Shown here in pieces: positions 1 to 7,656 of a stretch of 64,000 bases of DNA. The notes under the pieces are model-generated. The model searched no databases. It was not told where the DNA came from and saw nothing but the letters and a program-made list of their open reading frames with translations. This DNA is from Rhodoferax sp. BAB1. GTDB taxonomy: Bacteria; Pseudomonadota; Gammaproteobacteria; Burkholderiales; Burkholderiaceae_C. The position numbers were made by a program, and so were the translations under genes. The stretch spans positions 268,001-332,000 of the forward strand of contig NZ_CP054424.1 in assembly GCF_013334205.1 (NCBI RefSeq), in the 5' to 3' direction. Each line of letters starts with the position of its first letter. The stretch's first letter is position 1.

Positions 1-504
1 ACGATCAGCACGATAGGCAAGCTGGAGGACGGCGCGGGCGCCGAAGCCAGCCGCATGTGGGACCGCTGGGTCGACGCCGAGGGCGACATCGCCGTGGCCA
101 CGACCTGGGAGCGCAAGGTCAAGGCGGGTGTGACGATCAACGACCTGGAGCAGGCGCTGACCCAGATCGCCGCCGAACGCAATATGAAGGGTGTGGGCGA
201 TCTGCCGCTGTCCAAGGAGCTGGAGGCGCGCACCGGCAAGCCGCAGAAGTTCCTCAAGGTCTACTCCTTCTGCACGCCCGCCACCGCCCGCATGATGGTG
301 GATTTCAGCCCGCACATGGCGGCCTACCTGCCCTGCCGCATCACGGTGGTGGAGAAGGAAGACGGCCTGTGGATGTACACGCTGAACATGGACATGATGG
401 TCAAGATGGGGCGCAAGCTGCCGTCCCCCTTGAAGGAAGAAGCCTGGAAAGTGCGCGAAACCATCTGGGACATGATGGAACGCGGCTCCAAGGGTGAGTT
501 CTGA
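1..504 (+). CDS. DUF302 domain protein, 5' end cut by window edge
   Basis: The reading frame is open from the first base and ends at TGA 502-504, so the N-terminus lies outside the window. An internal ATG at 55 is not a convincing start because in-frame coding continues upstream. The segment FLKVYSFCTPATARMM followed by YLPCRITVVEKEDGLW resembles the DUF302 fold (phenylalanine/proline-cysteine motif, then an acidic-glycine turn). The function is not established; DUF302 proteins occur beside sox genes in several betaproteobacteria, which fits the genes downstream. No RBS can be judged. Confidence 0.7.
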   Translation, partial: TISTIGKLEDGAGAEASRMWDRWVDAEGDIAVATTWERKVKAGVTINDLEQALTQIAAERNMKGVGDLPLSKELEARTGKPQKFLKVYSFCTPATARMMVDFSPHMAAYLPCRITVVEKEDGLWMYTLNMDMMVKMGRKLPSPLKEEAWKVRETIWDMMERGSKGEF

Positions 505-547
505 GCGAAGAGTCAGCTAGGAAAATTCATATAACCACGGAGACAAT

Positions 548-1747
548 ATGAGCAAGACAAAACTTTTCCGCAACACAGCCATCGCCCTGGCTGCTGCTGC
601 CACCCTGCCTGCGGCCATGGCCACCAACGGCTATTTCGCGCACGGCTATGGCATGAAGGCCAAGGGCATGGCTGGCGCGGCTGTCGCCTCGACCGACGAT
701 GCGTTCGCCGGTGCGAACAATCCGGCCGCCGCCGCCTGGGCAGGTAACCGCGTGGACCTGGGTGTTGACCTGTTCATGCCCAAGCGCAGTGCATCGTCGA
801 CAGCCAGTTCTTGGGCAGCAAGCAGCGACAGCAACGAGTTTCTCGTGCCCGAGCTTGGCTGGAACAAAGTCATCAGCGACAAACTGGCTTTCAACCTGAC
901 CGTCTACGGCAATGGCGGCATGAACACTGACTATCCGACGAACAACGGATTTGGTACCGGTCGCATGGGCGTTGATCTCATCCAGTTGATCGTTGCACCC
1001 ACGCTCGCCTACAAATTTGCCCCGGATCATTCCGTGGGCGTTTCGCCCCTTTTCATCCAGCAGAAGTTCAAGGCGTCTGGCCTCCAGAACTTTGGCGTCA
1101 CAGACACCGGCTACGACACAAGCACTGGCACCGGCGTGCGCATCGGCTATCTGGGCAAGATCAGCAGCACGGTTTCCCTTGGTGCGTCCTATTCGCCCAA
1201 GACAGACATGTCCAAGTTCGACAAGTACAAGGGCCTGTTTGCCGAGCAGGGGGACTTTGATATCCCGGAAAACTACACGATTGGCGCGAGCTTCATGGCG
1301 TCCCCGACCCTGCGTGTTGCGTTCGATTATCAGAAGATCATGTACAGCGGCGTGAAGGCTATCGCCAACCCCAGCAATACGGGCGGGACACTCGGTGCGG
1401 CCAATGGTCCGGGCTTTGGGTGGTCGGACGTCAACGTTTACAAGCTGGGTGTGGAGTGGAAGTCGAGCGGCGATTTGACTCTGCGCGCTGGACTTAACGT
1501 TGGCGACAACCCTATCCAGTCTCGTGATGCGACTTTCAACATCCTGGCGCCTGGCGTCATCACGACCCACTACACCTTGGGTGGTACCTACGCTGTGGCC
1601 AAGGACAAGGAGCTGACGGTCGCCTATATGTACGCACCCGAAAACTCCGTGACAGGTCCGACCTCGTCATTGCTTGGCGGCGGCGGCAATGACACCATCA
1701 AGATGTCCCAGCAATCCCTGGGCGTCCAGTTCAGCTGGAAGTACTAA
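548..1747 (+). CDS. FadL/OmpP1/TodX-family outer membrane transport protein
   Basis: This 399-residue protein starts with a classical signal peptide ending AAMA at about residue 25. The mature start TNGYFAHGYG, followed by GMAGAAVASTDDAFAGANNPAA, is the FadL/TodX hallmark (N-terminal hatch with the asparagine-proline-alanine motif). The rest is beta-strand-rich with alternating aromatic residues, and it ends in an aromatic-rich outer-membrane strand (VQFSWKY). Family members let hydrophobic compounds cross the outer membrane. Next to sox genes the substrate might be a hydrophobic sulfur compound or an aromatic, but that is inference. A strong terminator follows. Confidence 0.88.
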   Translation: MSKTKLFRNTAIALAAAATLPAAMATNGYFAHGYGMKAKGMAGAAVASTDDAFAGANNPAAAAWAGNRVDLGVDLFMPKRSASSTASSWAASSDSNEFLVPELGWNKVISDKLAFNLTVYGNGGMNTDYPTNNGFGTGRMGVDLIQLIVAPTLAYKFAPDHSVGVSPLFIQQKFKASGLQNFGVTDTGYDTSTGTGVRIGYLGKISSTVSLGASYSPKTDMSKFDKYKGLFAEQGDFDIPENYTIGASFMASPTLRVAFDYQKIMYSGVKAIANPSNTGGTLGAANGPGFGWSDVNVYKLGVEWKSSGDLTLRAGLNVGDNPIQSRDATFNILAPGVITTHYTLGGTYAVAKDKELTVAYMYAPENSVTGPTSSLLGGGGNDTIKMSQQSLGVQFSWKY

Positions 1748-1776
1748 GCGCGCTACGTTTGATTCCAAAGGTCTGA

Positions 1777-1804
1777 GGGCCGGGTGCAAGCCCGGCCCTT
1801 TTTT
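1777..1804 (+). terminator. Rho-independent terminator of the FadL-type gene
   Basis: A perfect 8-bp stem (GGGCCGGG / CCCGGCCC) with a 6-nt loop is followed directly by six T residues, 30 nt past the stop codon of the porin gene. Confidence 0.9.
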
Positions 1805-1816
1805 GTGTCGTTTGCA

Positions 1817-1839
1817 CACCCCTGCCGTTTGCAGGGGTG
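1817..1839. repeat. 9-bp perfect hairpin without U-tract
   Basis: CACCCCTGC (1817-1825) and GCAGGGGTG (1831-1839) are perfectly complementary around the loop CGTTT. It lies between the preceding terminator and the cytochrome c gene and has no T-run. It could be a 5'-leader structure of the next gene; no function is shown. Confidence 0.5.
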
Positions 1840-1876
1840 GTTGCCCACAGTCCCACTCTTCGCTAATCTTGTGACC

Positions 1877-2194
1877 ATGCACAAATACCTCGCCATCCCC
1901 TTTTTCATGCTCGGCAGTGTGGCCGCGGCCCAGGTGCCCCCCGTGTTCCAGGGGGCTGATCTCAAGCTGGGCGAGAAGCTGATCGCCGAGAGCAAGTGTG
2001 TGGCCTGCCACCAGCAGAAGGTGGGCGGCGATGGCAGTGCCATCTACAAGCCGGCAGGGCGCATCAACACGGCCGGTTACCTGCGTGGCATGGTCGAGCA
2101 GTGCAATACCGAGCTCAACCTGGGCTTTTTCCCGGAAGAGGTCACGGCCGTCGCTGCCGTGCTGAACCGGGATCATTACCGTTTCACAAAGTGA
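1877..2194 (+). CDS. Small monoheme cytochrome c, periplasmic
   Basis: A 105-residue protein. The start at ATG 1877 is preferred over longer in-frame options because it gives a clean signal peptide (MHKYLAIPFFMLGSVAAAQ). One heme site, CVACH, lies at residues 41-45. The C-terminal half (RINTAGYLRGMVEQCNTELNLGFFPEEV) differs from ordinary class I cytochromes and has an extra cysteine. The gene sits directly upstream of soxR, so it is a plausible electron acceptor or accessory of the Sox pathway. Specific partner unknown. Confidence 0.75.
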   Translation: MHKYLAIPFFMLGSVAAAQVPPVFQGADLKLGEKLIAESKCVACHQQKVGGDGSAIYKPAGRINTAGYLRGMVEQCNTELNLGFFPEEVTAVAAVLNRDHYRFTK

Positions 2195-2197
2195 AAA

Positions 2198-2215
2198 TAA
2201 ACCCCAAGGGGTTTA
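2198..2215. promoter_or_regulatory. 18-bp inverted repeat between cytochrome c gene and soxR
   Basis: TAAACCCC and GGGGTTTA are perfect 8-bp arms separated by AA, starting 4 nt after the cytochrome c stop codon. There is no T-run after it. It is either an operator or a weak attenuator stem; the sequence does not decide. Confidence 0.4.
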
Positions 2216-2261
2216 GTCGGAATACGCGTAAACACCTAGGGACATATTTCGTGGAATCTAT

Positions 2262-2281
2262 ATATTCGCGTATGTGAATAT
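2262..2281. promoter_or_regulatory. Probable SoxR (ArsR-type) operator
   Basis: ATATTC (2262-2267) and GAATAT (2276-2281) form a perfect inverted repeat with an 8-nt spacer in an AT-rich stretch ending 13 nt before the soxR start. ArsR/BigR/SqrR-type repressors bind AT-rich dyads containing ATTC..GAAT, so this is the natural candidate for autoregulation and control of soxCD. The assignment is by position and sequence type only. Confidence 0.65.
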
Positions 2282-2294
2282 TAAGAAATAGCAA

Positions 2295-2633
2295 ATGAAG
2301 CGCGCGGCAGCAGAGGTCACCACGATCGCCGGCTATGAGGCCGCCGCCGAGTTGTTCGGGGTGCTGTCCACGCCGATCCGGCTGCGCATCATCGGCGCGC
2401 TGTGCGGGAACGAGAAGAACGTTTCGCAGTTGCTACAGGAGATCGAGGTGTCGCAGCCCAATATGTCGCAGCAGCTTAATGTGCTGTACCGGGCGGGCGT
2501 GGTGGACAAGCGGCGCGATGGCGCGCAGATGTATTACCGCATCGCCGACGAAACGGTGGTGCGGGTGTGCAAGGCCGTGTGCGAGCAGGTCGGCACGGAT
2601 GGGACAGAGGCGCGCCAGGCCGGTGTGGACTGA
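2295..2633 (+). CDS. soxR: ArsR-family sulfur-responsive repressor SoxR
   Basis: A 112-residue winged-helix protein. The helix-turn-helix is about residues 40-65 (NVSQLLQEIEVSQPNMSQQL) and the wing about 70-82 (DKRRDGAQMYYRI). Cysteines at 37, 92 and 96 are placed like the paired thiols of the BigR/SqrR/SoxR group, which form per- or polysulfide links and release DNA. No metal-binding ELCVCDL motif is present, so a thiol sensor is more likely than an arsenite or metal sensor. It probably represses the sox genes through the dyad just upstream. This is not the MerR-type SoxR of enterics. Confidence 0.85.
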   Translation: MKRAAAEVTTIAGYEAAAELFGVLSTPIRLRIIGALCGNEKNVSQLLQEIEVSQPNMSQQLNVLYRAGVVDKRRDGAQMYYRIADETVVRVCKAVCEQVGTDGTEARQAGVD

Positions 2634-2689
2634 GCCGGGCGCAGGCAGACGAATCGCCAGCTGATGGCAACGATAGCAAGGAGAGTGTG

Positions 2690-4054
2690 ATGCAGGACAA
2701 CTTGAGTTCGGGCAGGATCCGCAAGGCGCCCGAGAATTTTCTGAACCGCGACGAGATCCAGACCGTCGTTGCGGAGGCCAAACAGGGCCGCCGCAATTTC
2801 ATACGCAACGCGTTTGCCGCGGCTGCCGCAGGTGCCGCCGGCACTGCCGCGCTGGCCCAGGGCAACCCGGTGCCCACCGAGGGTGGCGACCCCAACATCC
2901 TGAAACTGCCCGAGCACAGCACGGGTCTGGGCCAGGGTGTGGCCGTGGATGACGGCTACGGCAAGCCCTCGAAGTTCGAATCCAATGTGCAGCGACGCCA
3001 GAGCCCGGGTCTGACCCAGACCACCCAGGCTTCGGTGTCCTTTGCGCCGCTGCAGTCGCTGTTCGGCATCGTCACGCCCAGCGGCCTGCACTTCGAGCGT
3101 CACCACCAGGGCTGGTGGGACATCGACCCGTCCAAGCACCGCCTGATGGTCAACGGCATGGTCAAGGCCAACAAGGTCTTCACCATGGACGAGATCATGC
3201 GTCTGCCGGCCGTCTCGCGCTTCCACTTCATCGAATGCGGCGCCAATACCGCCGTCGAGTGGGGCAATGTGGCCGTGCCGACCGTGCAATACACGCACGG
3301 CATGATTTCCTGCAGCGAGTTCACCGGCGTGCCGCTGATCACCCTGCTGGAACTGGCCGGGGCCGACCTGAAGAAGGGCAAGTTCGTGCTGGCCGAGGGC
3401 GCCGACGGCTCCTCCATGACCCGCACCATCCCCATGGAACTGATCACCTCCGGCGAAGTGATCGTGGCCTACGGCCAGAACGGCGAGATGCTGCGCCCCG
3501 AGCAGGGCTACCCGCTGCGCCTGGTGGTGCCGGGTGTGCAGGGTGTGAGCTGGGTCAAGTACCTGCGCCGCATCGAAGTGGGCGACATGCCCTACGCGGC
3601 CAAGGACGAGGCCGTGCACTACATGGACCTGATGCCCAGCGGGCTGCACCGCCAGTACACCAACATCCAGGAATGCAAGAGCGTGGTGACCACGCCCTCG
3701 GGCGGCCAGGTGCTGCTGGACAAGGGCTTCTACAACATCTCCGGCCTGGCCTGGTCGGGTCGCGGCAAGGTCAAGCAGGTGGACGTGTCGGTGGACGGCG
3801 GCCGCAACTGGCGCCGTGCGCGCCTGGAAAACCCCGTGATGTCCAAGGCGCTGACGCGCTTCAACATCGACTGGGTGTGGGACGGCAAGCCGGCCATCAT
3901 CCAGAGCCGCGCGACCGACGACACGGGTTATGTGCAGCCGACCTACAAGCAACTGCGTGCCGTGCGTGGCACGCGCTCGATCTATCACAACAATGCCATC
4001 CAGTCGTGGCTGGTGCAGGAAAGCGGTGAGGTGAAAAATGTCCAGGTTTCTTAA
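2690..4054 (+). CDS. soxC: Sulfane dehydrogenase molybdenum subunit SoxC
   Basis: A 454-residue sulfite-oxidase-family protein. The ATG at 2690 has AAGGAG upstream. A twin-arginine signal (GRRNFIRNAFAAAAAG, about residues 33-50) indicates folded export with cofactor. The molybdenum-ligating cysteine is Cys183 in FHFIECGANT; the C-terminal dimerisation domain follows (VDVSVDGGRNWRRA). It works with SoxD to oxidise the outer sulfur of SoxY-bound persulfide by six electrons. It overlaps soxD by 17 nt, so translation is coupled. Presence of SoxCD predicts complete oxidation of thiosulfate to sulfate without sulfur globules. Confidence 0.96.
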   Translation: MQDNLSSGRIRKAPENFLNRDEIQTVVAEAKQGRRNFIRNAFAAAAAGAAGTAALAQGNPVPTEGGDPNILKLPEHSTGLGQGVAVDDGYGKPSKFESNVQRRQSPGLTQTTQASVSFAPLQSLFGIVTPSGLHFERHHQGWWDIDPSKHRLMVNGMVKANKVFTMDEIMRLPAVSRFHFIECGANTAVEWGNVAVPTVQYTHGMISCSEFTGVPLITLLELAGADLKKGKFVLAEGADGSSMTRTIPMELITSGEVIVAYGQNGEMLRPEQGYPLRLVVPGVQGVSWVKYLRRIEVGDMPYAAKDEAVHYMDLMPSGLHRQYTNIQECKSVVTTPSGGQVLLDKGFYNISGLAWSGRGKVKQVDVSVDGGRNWRRARLENPVMSKALTRFNIDWVWDGKPAIIQSRATDDTGYVQPTYKQLRAVRGTRSIYHNNAIQSWLVQESGEVKNVQVS

Positions 4055-5144
4055 TGCAGTTCTGACGGCCGCACTGCTGGCTGGCGCCGGTGTTGCGCAG
4101 GCCCAGAGCGCCAAGTACCCGGGTGTCGGTCGCGATGCGACCCCCAAGGAAGTGGCCGCCTGGGACATCGACGTGCGCCCCGACTTCAAGGGTCTGCCCG
4201 TCGGTTCCGGCAGCGTGGCCAAGGGCCAGGACGTGTGGGAAGGCAAGTGCGCCCACTGCCATGGCATCTTCGGCGAGTCCGGCGAAGTGTTCAGCCCCCT
4301 GGTGGGCGGCACCACGGCCGAGGACATCAAGACCGGTCGCGTGGCCAACCTGCAGCGCGCGGACTACCCGGGCCGCACCACCTTGATGAAGGTGCCCACC
4401 GTGTCCACGCTGTGGGACTACATCAACCGTGCCATGCCCTGGAATGCCCCCAAGTCGCTGAGCACCGAAGAGGTGTACGCCGTGACGGCCTTCCTGCTGA
4501 ACCTGGGCGGTATCGTGCCCGACAACTTCGTGATGTCGGACAAGAACATTGCCGAAGTGCAGGCCCGCATGCCCAACCGCAACGGCATGACGCGTGAGCA
4601 CAATATGTGGCCCGGCCCGGAATTCAGCAAGGTCAGGAAGGCCGATACCAACAACGTCGCCTGTATGAAGGACTGCGTGCCGGAAGCCAAGGTCGCCTCT
4701 TTCCTGCCCGACTATGCCCGCAATGCGCACGGCAACCTGGCCGAGCAGAACCGTCTGGTGGGTGCCCAGCATGGCGCCGACACGACGCAACCTGAGCGCA
4801 AGGCAGGTGTCGCCGCGTCGGCCACGGAAACCCCGGCGGCCAAACCGGCTCCTGCTGCCAAACCGGCGGCCAAGCCTGCCGCTGCCGGCGGCGACAACAA
4901 GGCGGTCCTGGCGCTGCTCTCCAAGTACAGCTGCACGGCCTGCCACGCCATGGACAAGAAGCTGGTGGGCCCGAGCTTCCAGGACATCGCCAAGAAGCAC
5001 GCCGGCAAGGCTGACTATCTGGCGGGCAAGGTGAAGAATGGTGGCTCTGGCGTCTGGGGTCCGATCCCGATGCCAGCGCAGTCTCTGAGCGAAGCTGAAG
5101 CGAAAACTATCGCAGCCTGGCTGGCAGCCGGCGCGGCGAAGTGA
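4038..5144 (+). CDS. soxD: Sulfane dehydrogenase diheme cytochrome c subunit SoxD
   Basis: A 368-residue protein with a signal peptide ending AQAQ. The first heme site, CAHCH, is at residues 71-75; an alanine/proline/lysine-rich linker spans roughly residues 255-285; a second cytochrome domain has CTACH at 299-303. This matches diheme SoxD (c551 type), the electron-accepting partner of SoxC. The start codon lies inside soxC. Confidence 0.95.
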   Translation: MSRFLNAVLTAALLAGAGVAQAQSAKYPGVGRDATPKEVAAWDIDVRPDFKGLPVGSGSVAKGQDVWEGKCAHCHGIFGESGEVFSPLVGGTTAEDIKTGRVANLQRADYPGRTTLMKVPTVSTLWDYINRAMPWNAPKSLSTEEVYAVTAFLLNLGGIVPDNFVMSDKNIAEVQARMPNRNGMTREHNMWPGPEFSKVRKADTNNVACMKDCVPEAKVASFLPDYARNAHGNLAEQNRLVGAQHGADTTQPERKAGVAASATETPAAKPAPAAKPAAKPAAAGGDNKAVLALLSKYSCTACHAMDKKLVGPSFQDIAKKHAGKADYLAGKVKNGGSGVWGPIPMPAQSLSEAEAKTIAAWLAAGAAK

Positions 5145-5216
5145 GGCAATAAGTACAAATACCGATAGGGCAGGGTAGATTTTTTCATTAGCATGGACTT
5201 ATTCAAGGAGCATCAC

Positions 5217-5672
5217 ATGCAAACTCGTCGCGAGACACTGAAACAAAGCGCCGTGGTGGCGGGCCTGCTGGCCTCCGCCGGCCTGATCCCGCAGCAGGCT
5301 GCGGCTTACGAGAAGGCTGCCTTTGACGCCAAGACTGCGGCCGAAGTGGCCAAGGCCCTGGGCGCGGGCGCTCCGGTGGAGAGCAAGGACGTGACCATTG
5401 GTGGTCCGGACATTGCCGAGAACGGTGCGGTGGTGCCGCTGACGGCCAGCACCACGCTGGCAGGCGTCAAGCGCATGCTGATCCTGGTGGAGAAGAACCC
5501 GGCGGCCATGGTGGCCATGTTCAACGTGAGCGATGCGGTGGAAGCCAACTTTGCCACGCGCGCCAAGATGGGCCAGTCCTCGGACGTGTACGCCGTGGCC
5601 ATCATGGCTGATGGCAAGGCCTTCTTTGCGAAGAAGGAAGTCAAGGTCACGCTGGGCGGCTGCGGCGGTTAA
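5217..5672 (+). CDS. soxY: Thiosulfate-carrier protein SoxY
   Basis: A 151-residue protein. The start at ATG 5217 is supported by AAGGAG 6 nt upstream; an earlier in-frame ATG at 5193 has no such site. A Tat-type signal (TRRETLKQSAVVAGLLASAG) is followed by an immunoglobulin-like domain. The protein ends GGCGG, where Cys149 is the swinging arm that carries covalent sulfur intermediates. It forms the SoxYZ heterodimer with the next gene. Confidence 0.97.
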   Translation: MQTRRETLKQSAVVAGLLASAGLIPQQAAAYEKAAFDAKTAAEVAKALGAGAPVESKDVTIGGPDIAENGAVVPLTASTTLAGVKRMLILVEKNPAAMVAMFNVSDAVEANFATRAKMGQSSDVYAVAIMADGKAFFAKKEVKVTLGGCGG

Positions 5673-5724
5673 GCGCTGACGCACAGAACCACCACAGTAT
5701 TCACACAGATTTAGGAGTATCAAA

Positions 5725-6036
5725 ATGGCAGATCCGATGCGCATTCGCGCGCAAGCCGCTGGCGACAAGGCCACCGTGCGCGTACTCATGAGCCACGAAA
5801 TGGAATCCGGACAACGCAAGGACTCGGCAGGCAAGCTGGTGCCGGCGTGGTTCATCCAGGACGTCAGCGCCTCCCTGAACGGCAAGGTTGTGATGACCGC
5901 CGAGTGGGGCCCGGCCGTCTCCAAGAACCCCTTCATGCAGTTTGTGGTCAAGGGTGCCAAGGCCGGTGACAAGATTGCCGTGACCTGGAAGGACAACAAG
6001 GGCGACAGCCGTACCGACGAAGCTACGGTATCCTGA
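5725..6036 (+). CDS. soxZ: Sulfur-carrier partner SoxZ
   Basis: A 103-residue cytosolic-looking protein without a signal; it is co-exported with SoxY by the Tat route in known systems. Family hallmarks are MRIRA near the N-terminus, LMSHEMESGQRKD, and PAWFIQDVSASLNGK. It lies 52 nt after soxY with TTTAGGAG upstream, and is followed by a strong terminator, so soxYZ form a unit separate from soxAX. Confidence 0.97.
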   Translation: MADPMRIRAQAAGDKATVRVLMSHEMESGQRKDSAGKLVPAWFIQDVSASLNGKVVMTAEWGPAVSKNPFMQFVVKGAKAGDKIAVTWKDNKGDSRTDEATVS

Positions 6037-6055
6037 TACCCTTGCACTGAACGAC

Positions 6056-6089
6056 AAATGGAGAAGGGCGCGACCCTTCTCCATTTTTT
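6056..6089 (+). terminator. Rho-independent terminator after soxZ
   Basis: A 13-bp perfect stem (AAATGGAGAAGGG / CCCTTCTCCATTT) with the loop CGCGA runs into a T-tract. It separates soxCDYZ from soxAX. Confidence 0.93.
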
Positions 6090-6119
6090 GCTTTCACAAC
6101 AACCGACGAGGTGACAAAA

Positions 6120-6914
6120 ATGAAACGTTGGACCTTGGCGCTCGCCGCCACCATGATCAGCGGGGCTGCGCTGGCCCAGAAGTCCGCCAGCGACGGCATT
6201 GCGGAATACCGCGCCATGCTGGCCGACGGTAACCCGGCCGAGCTGTTCGAAGCCAAGGGTGAAGACCTGTGGAAGCAAAAGCGCGGCCCCAAGAACGCCT
6301 CGCTGGAGAAGTGTGATCTGGGCAAGGGCCCGGGCGTGGTCAAGGGTGCTTTCGTCGAGCTGCCGCGCCACTTTACCGACACCAACAAGGTGCAGGACCT
6401 GGAGTCCCGCCTGGTGAGCTGCATGGAGACCCTGCAGGGCTTCAACGGCGCGGAGATCGCCAAGACGGCCTTTGGCCGCGGCGAGCAGGCCAACGTCACG
6501 GCCCTGGCCACCTGGATCGCTGCCGAGTCGCGCGGCATGAAATTCAACCTGCCCCAGAGCCACAGCCAGGAGCAGGTCATGTACGAAGTGGGCAAGCGCC
6601 TGTTCTTCATGCGCAGCGGCTCGCACGACTTCTCCTGTGCCAGCTGCCACGGCGAGGACGGCAAGCGCATCCGCCTGCAGGACCTGCCCAACCTGACCAA
6701 GAATCCGGGTGACGGCATCGGCTTTGCCGCCTGGCCGGCCTACCGCGTCTCCAACGGCCAGATGTGGAGCATGCAGCTGCGCCTGAACGACTGCTACCGC
6801 CAGCAGCGTTTCCCCTACCCGCTGTTTGGCAGTGACGCCACCGTCGCCCTGGGCACCTATATGGGTGTCAACGCCAAGGGCGCCGAGAACATCGCCCCGG
6901 CCATCAAGCGCTAA
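6120..6914 (+). CDS. soxA: SoxA, catalytic c-type cytochrome of SoxAX
   Basis: 264 residues. The start is ATG 6120 with GAGGTG spaced 6 nt; an overlapping GTG at 6111 is less likely. Signal peptide ends ALAQ. There is a single heme motif, CASCH, at residues 173-177, and the axial or active-site cysteine Cys225 is in RLNDCYRQQRF. The N-terminal domain has two cysteines (EKCDLG and VSCMET) but no CXXCH, so this is the monoheme SoxA type, in which a disulfide replaces the N-terminal heme. SoxAX couples thiosulfate to SoxYZ. Confidence 0.95.
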   Translation: MKRWTLALAATMISGAALAQKSASDGIAEYRAMLADGNPAELFEAKGEDLWKQKRGPKNASLEKCDLGKGPGVVKGAFVELPRHFTDTNKVQDLESRLVSCMETLQGFNGAEIAKTAFGRGEQANVTALATWIAAESRGMKFNLPQSHSQEQVMYEVGKRLFFMRSGSHDFSCASCHGEDGKRIRLQDLPNLTKNPGDGIGFAAWPAYRVSNGQMWSMQLRLNDCYRQQRFPYPLFGSDATVALGTYMGVNAKGAENIAPAIKR

Positions 6915-6929
6915 GAGGAGACCGATACC

Positions 6930-7586
6930 ATGAAAAAACAGACTCTCTACATTGCAGGCTTTGCTGCCCTGGCTGCTGCACTGGTGGCTGGCTGCTCCAG
7001 CCTGCCCAGCAGCGCCGAGCTGGACAAGATGGCGACCGACATCGCCAAGGCCTCCTTCCGTGACCAGGGCCAGGCCAAGGTCGACCGCCTGGTGCTGGAC
7101 GATGCCAACCTCGAATGCATGAAGGCCGACGTGGCGGGCAAGCCCATCGAGGAGAAGACGGCCAAGGCCATCGAGGCGGCCAACTTCGCCAGCATCAAGT
7201 GGCCCGCGGGCGGCCAGTACATCGGTGACTGGAAGGAAGGCGAGAAGATTGCCCAGAGCGGTCGCGGCATGACCTGGAGCGATGCGGCCGGCAGCGAGAA
7301 CGGCGGCAACTGCTACAACTGCCACCAGATCAGCAAGCAGGAGATCTCCTTCGGCACGCTGGGCCCGAGCCTGTACAACTACGGCAAGATCCGTGGTGTG
7401 AGCAACCTGTATGCGCCCGAGTCTGCGGCCATCATCCAGTACACCTGGGGCAAGATCTGGAACGCACGTGCCTACAACGCCTGCTCGCAGATGCCGCGCG
7501 CCGGTCACAAGGGCGTGCTGACCGAACAGCAGGTCAAGCACATCATGGCCCTGCTGCTCGACCCCAAGTCGCCGGTTAACCAGTAA
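6930..7586 (+). CDS. soxX: SoxX, monoheme c-type cytochrome (possible lipoprotein)
   Basis: 218 residues, long for SoxX. The heme motif CYNCH is at residues 128-132, and the family segment ISFGTLGPSLYNYGKIRG follows. The N-terminus contains LVAGCSS, a good lipobox, so the mature protein may be lipid-anchored. About 100 residues between the signal and the heme domain form an N-terminal extension. It starts 15 nt after soxA, and a terminator follows. It is the electron-accepting partner of SoxA. Confidence 0.93.
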   Translation: MKKQTLYIAGFAALAAALVAGCSSLPSSAELDKMATDIAKASFRDQGQAKVDRLVLDDANLECMKADVAGKPIEEKTAKAIEAANFASIKWPAGGQYIGDWKEGEKIAQSGRGMTWSDAAGSENGGNCYNCHQISKQEISFGTLGPSLYNYGKIRGVSNLYAPESAAIIQYTWGKIWNARAYNACSQMPRAGHKGVLTEQQVKHIMALLLDPKSPVNQ

Positions 7587-7600
7587 TTCCTCTACCATCG

Positions 7601-7629
7601 GCCCGGGGTGCGTCCCCGGGCTCTTTTTT
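7601..7629 (+). terminator. Rho-independent terminator after soxX
   Basis: GCCCGGGG and CCCCGGGC form a perfect 8-bp stem around the loop TGCGT, followed by TCTTTTTT. soxB starts 28 nt later, so it may have its own promoter or depend on read-through. Confidence 0.9.
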
Positions 7630-7656
7630 CCTCTAAACATCAGTGGATGCGAAAAC

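Noticed and set aside
527-1570. Long open frame on the minus strand opposite the FadL-type gene
   Set aside because: It has no signal, motif or RBS, and is explained by GC-rich codon bias in the opposite real gene.
2534-4348. 604-codon minus-strand open frame across soxC and soxD
   Set aside because: Low-complexity His/Gly/Arg-rich translation typical of antisense frames; soxC and soxD on the other strand are certain.
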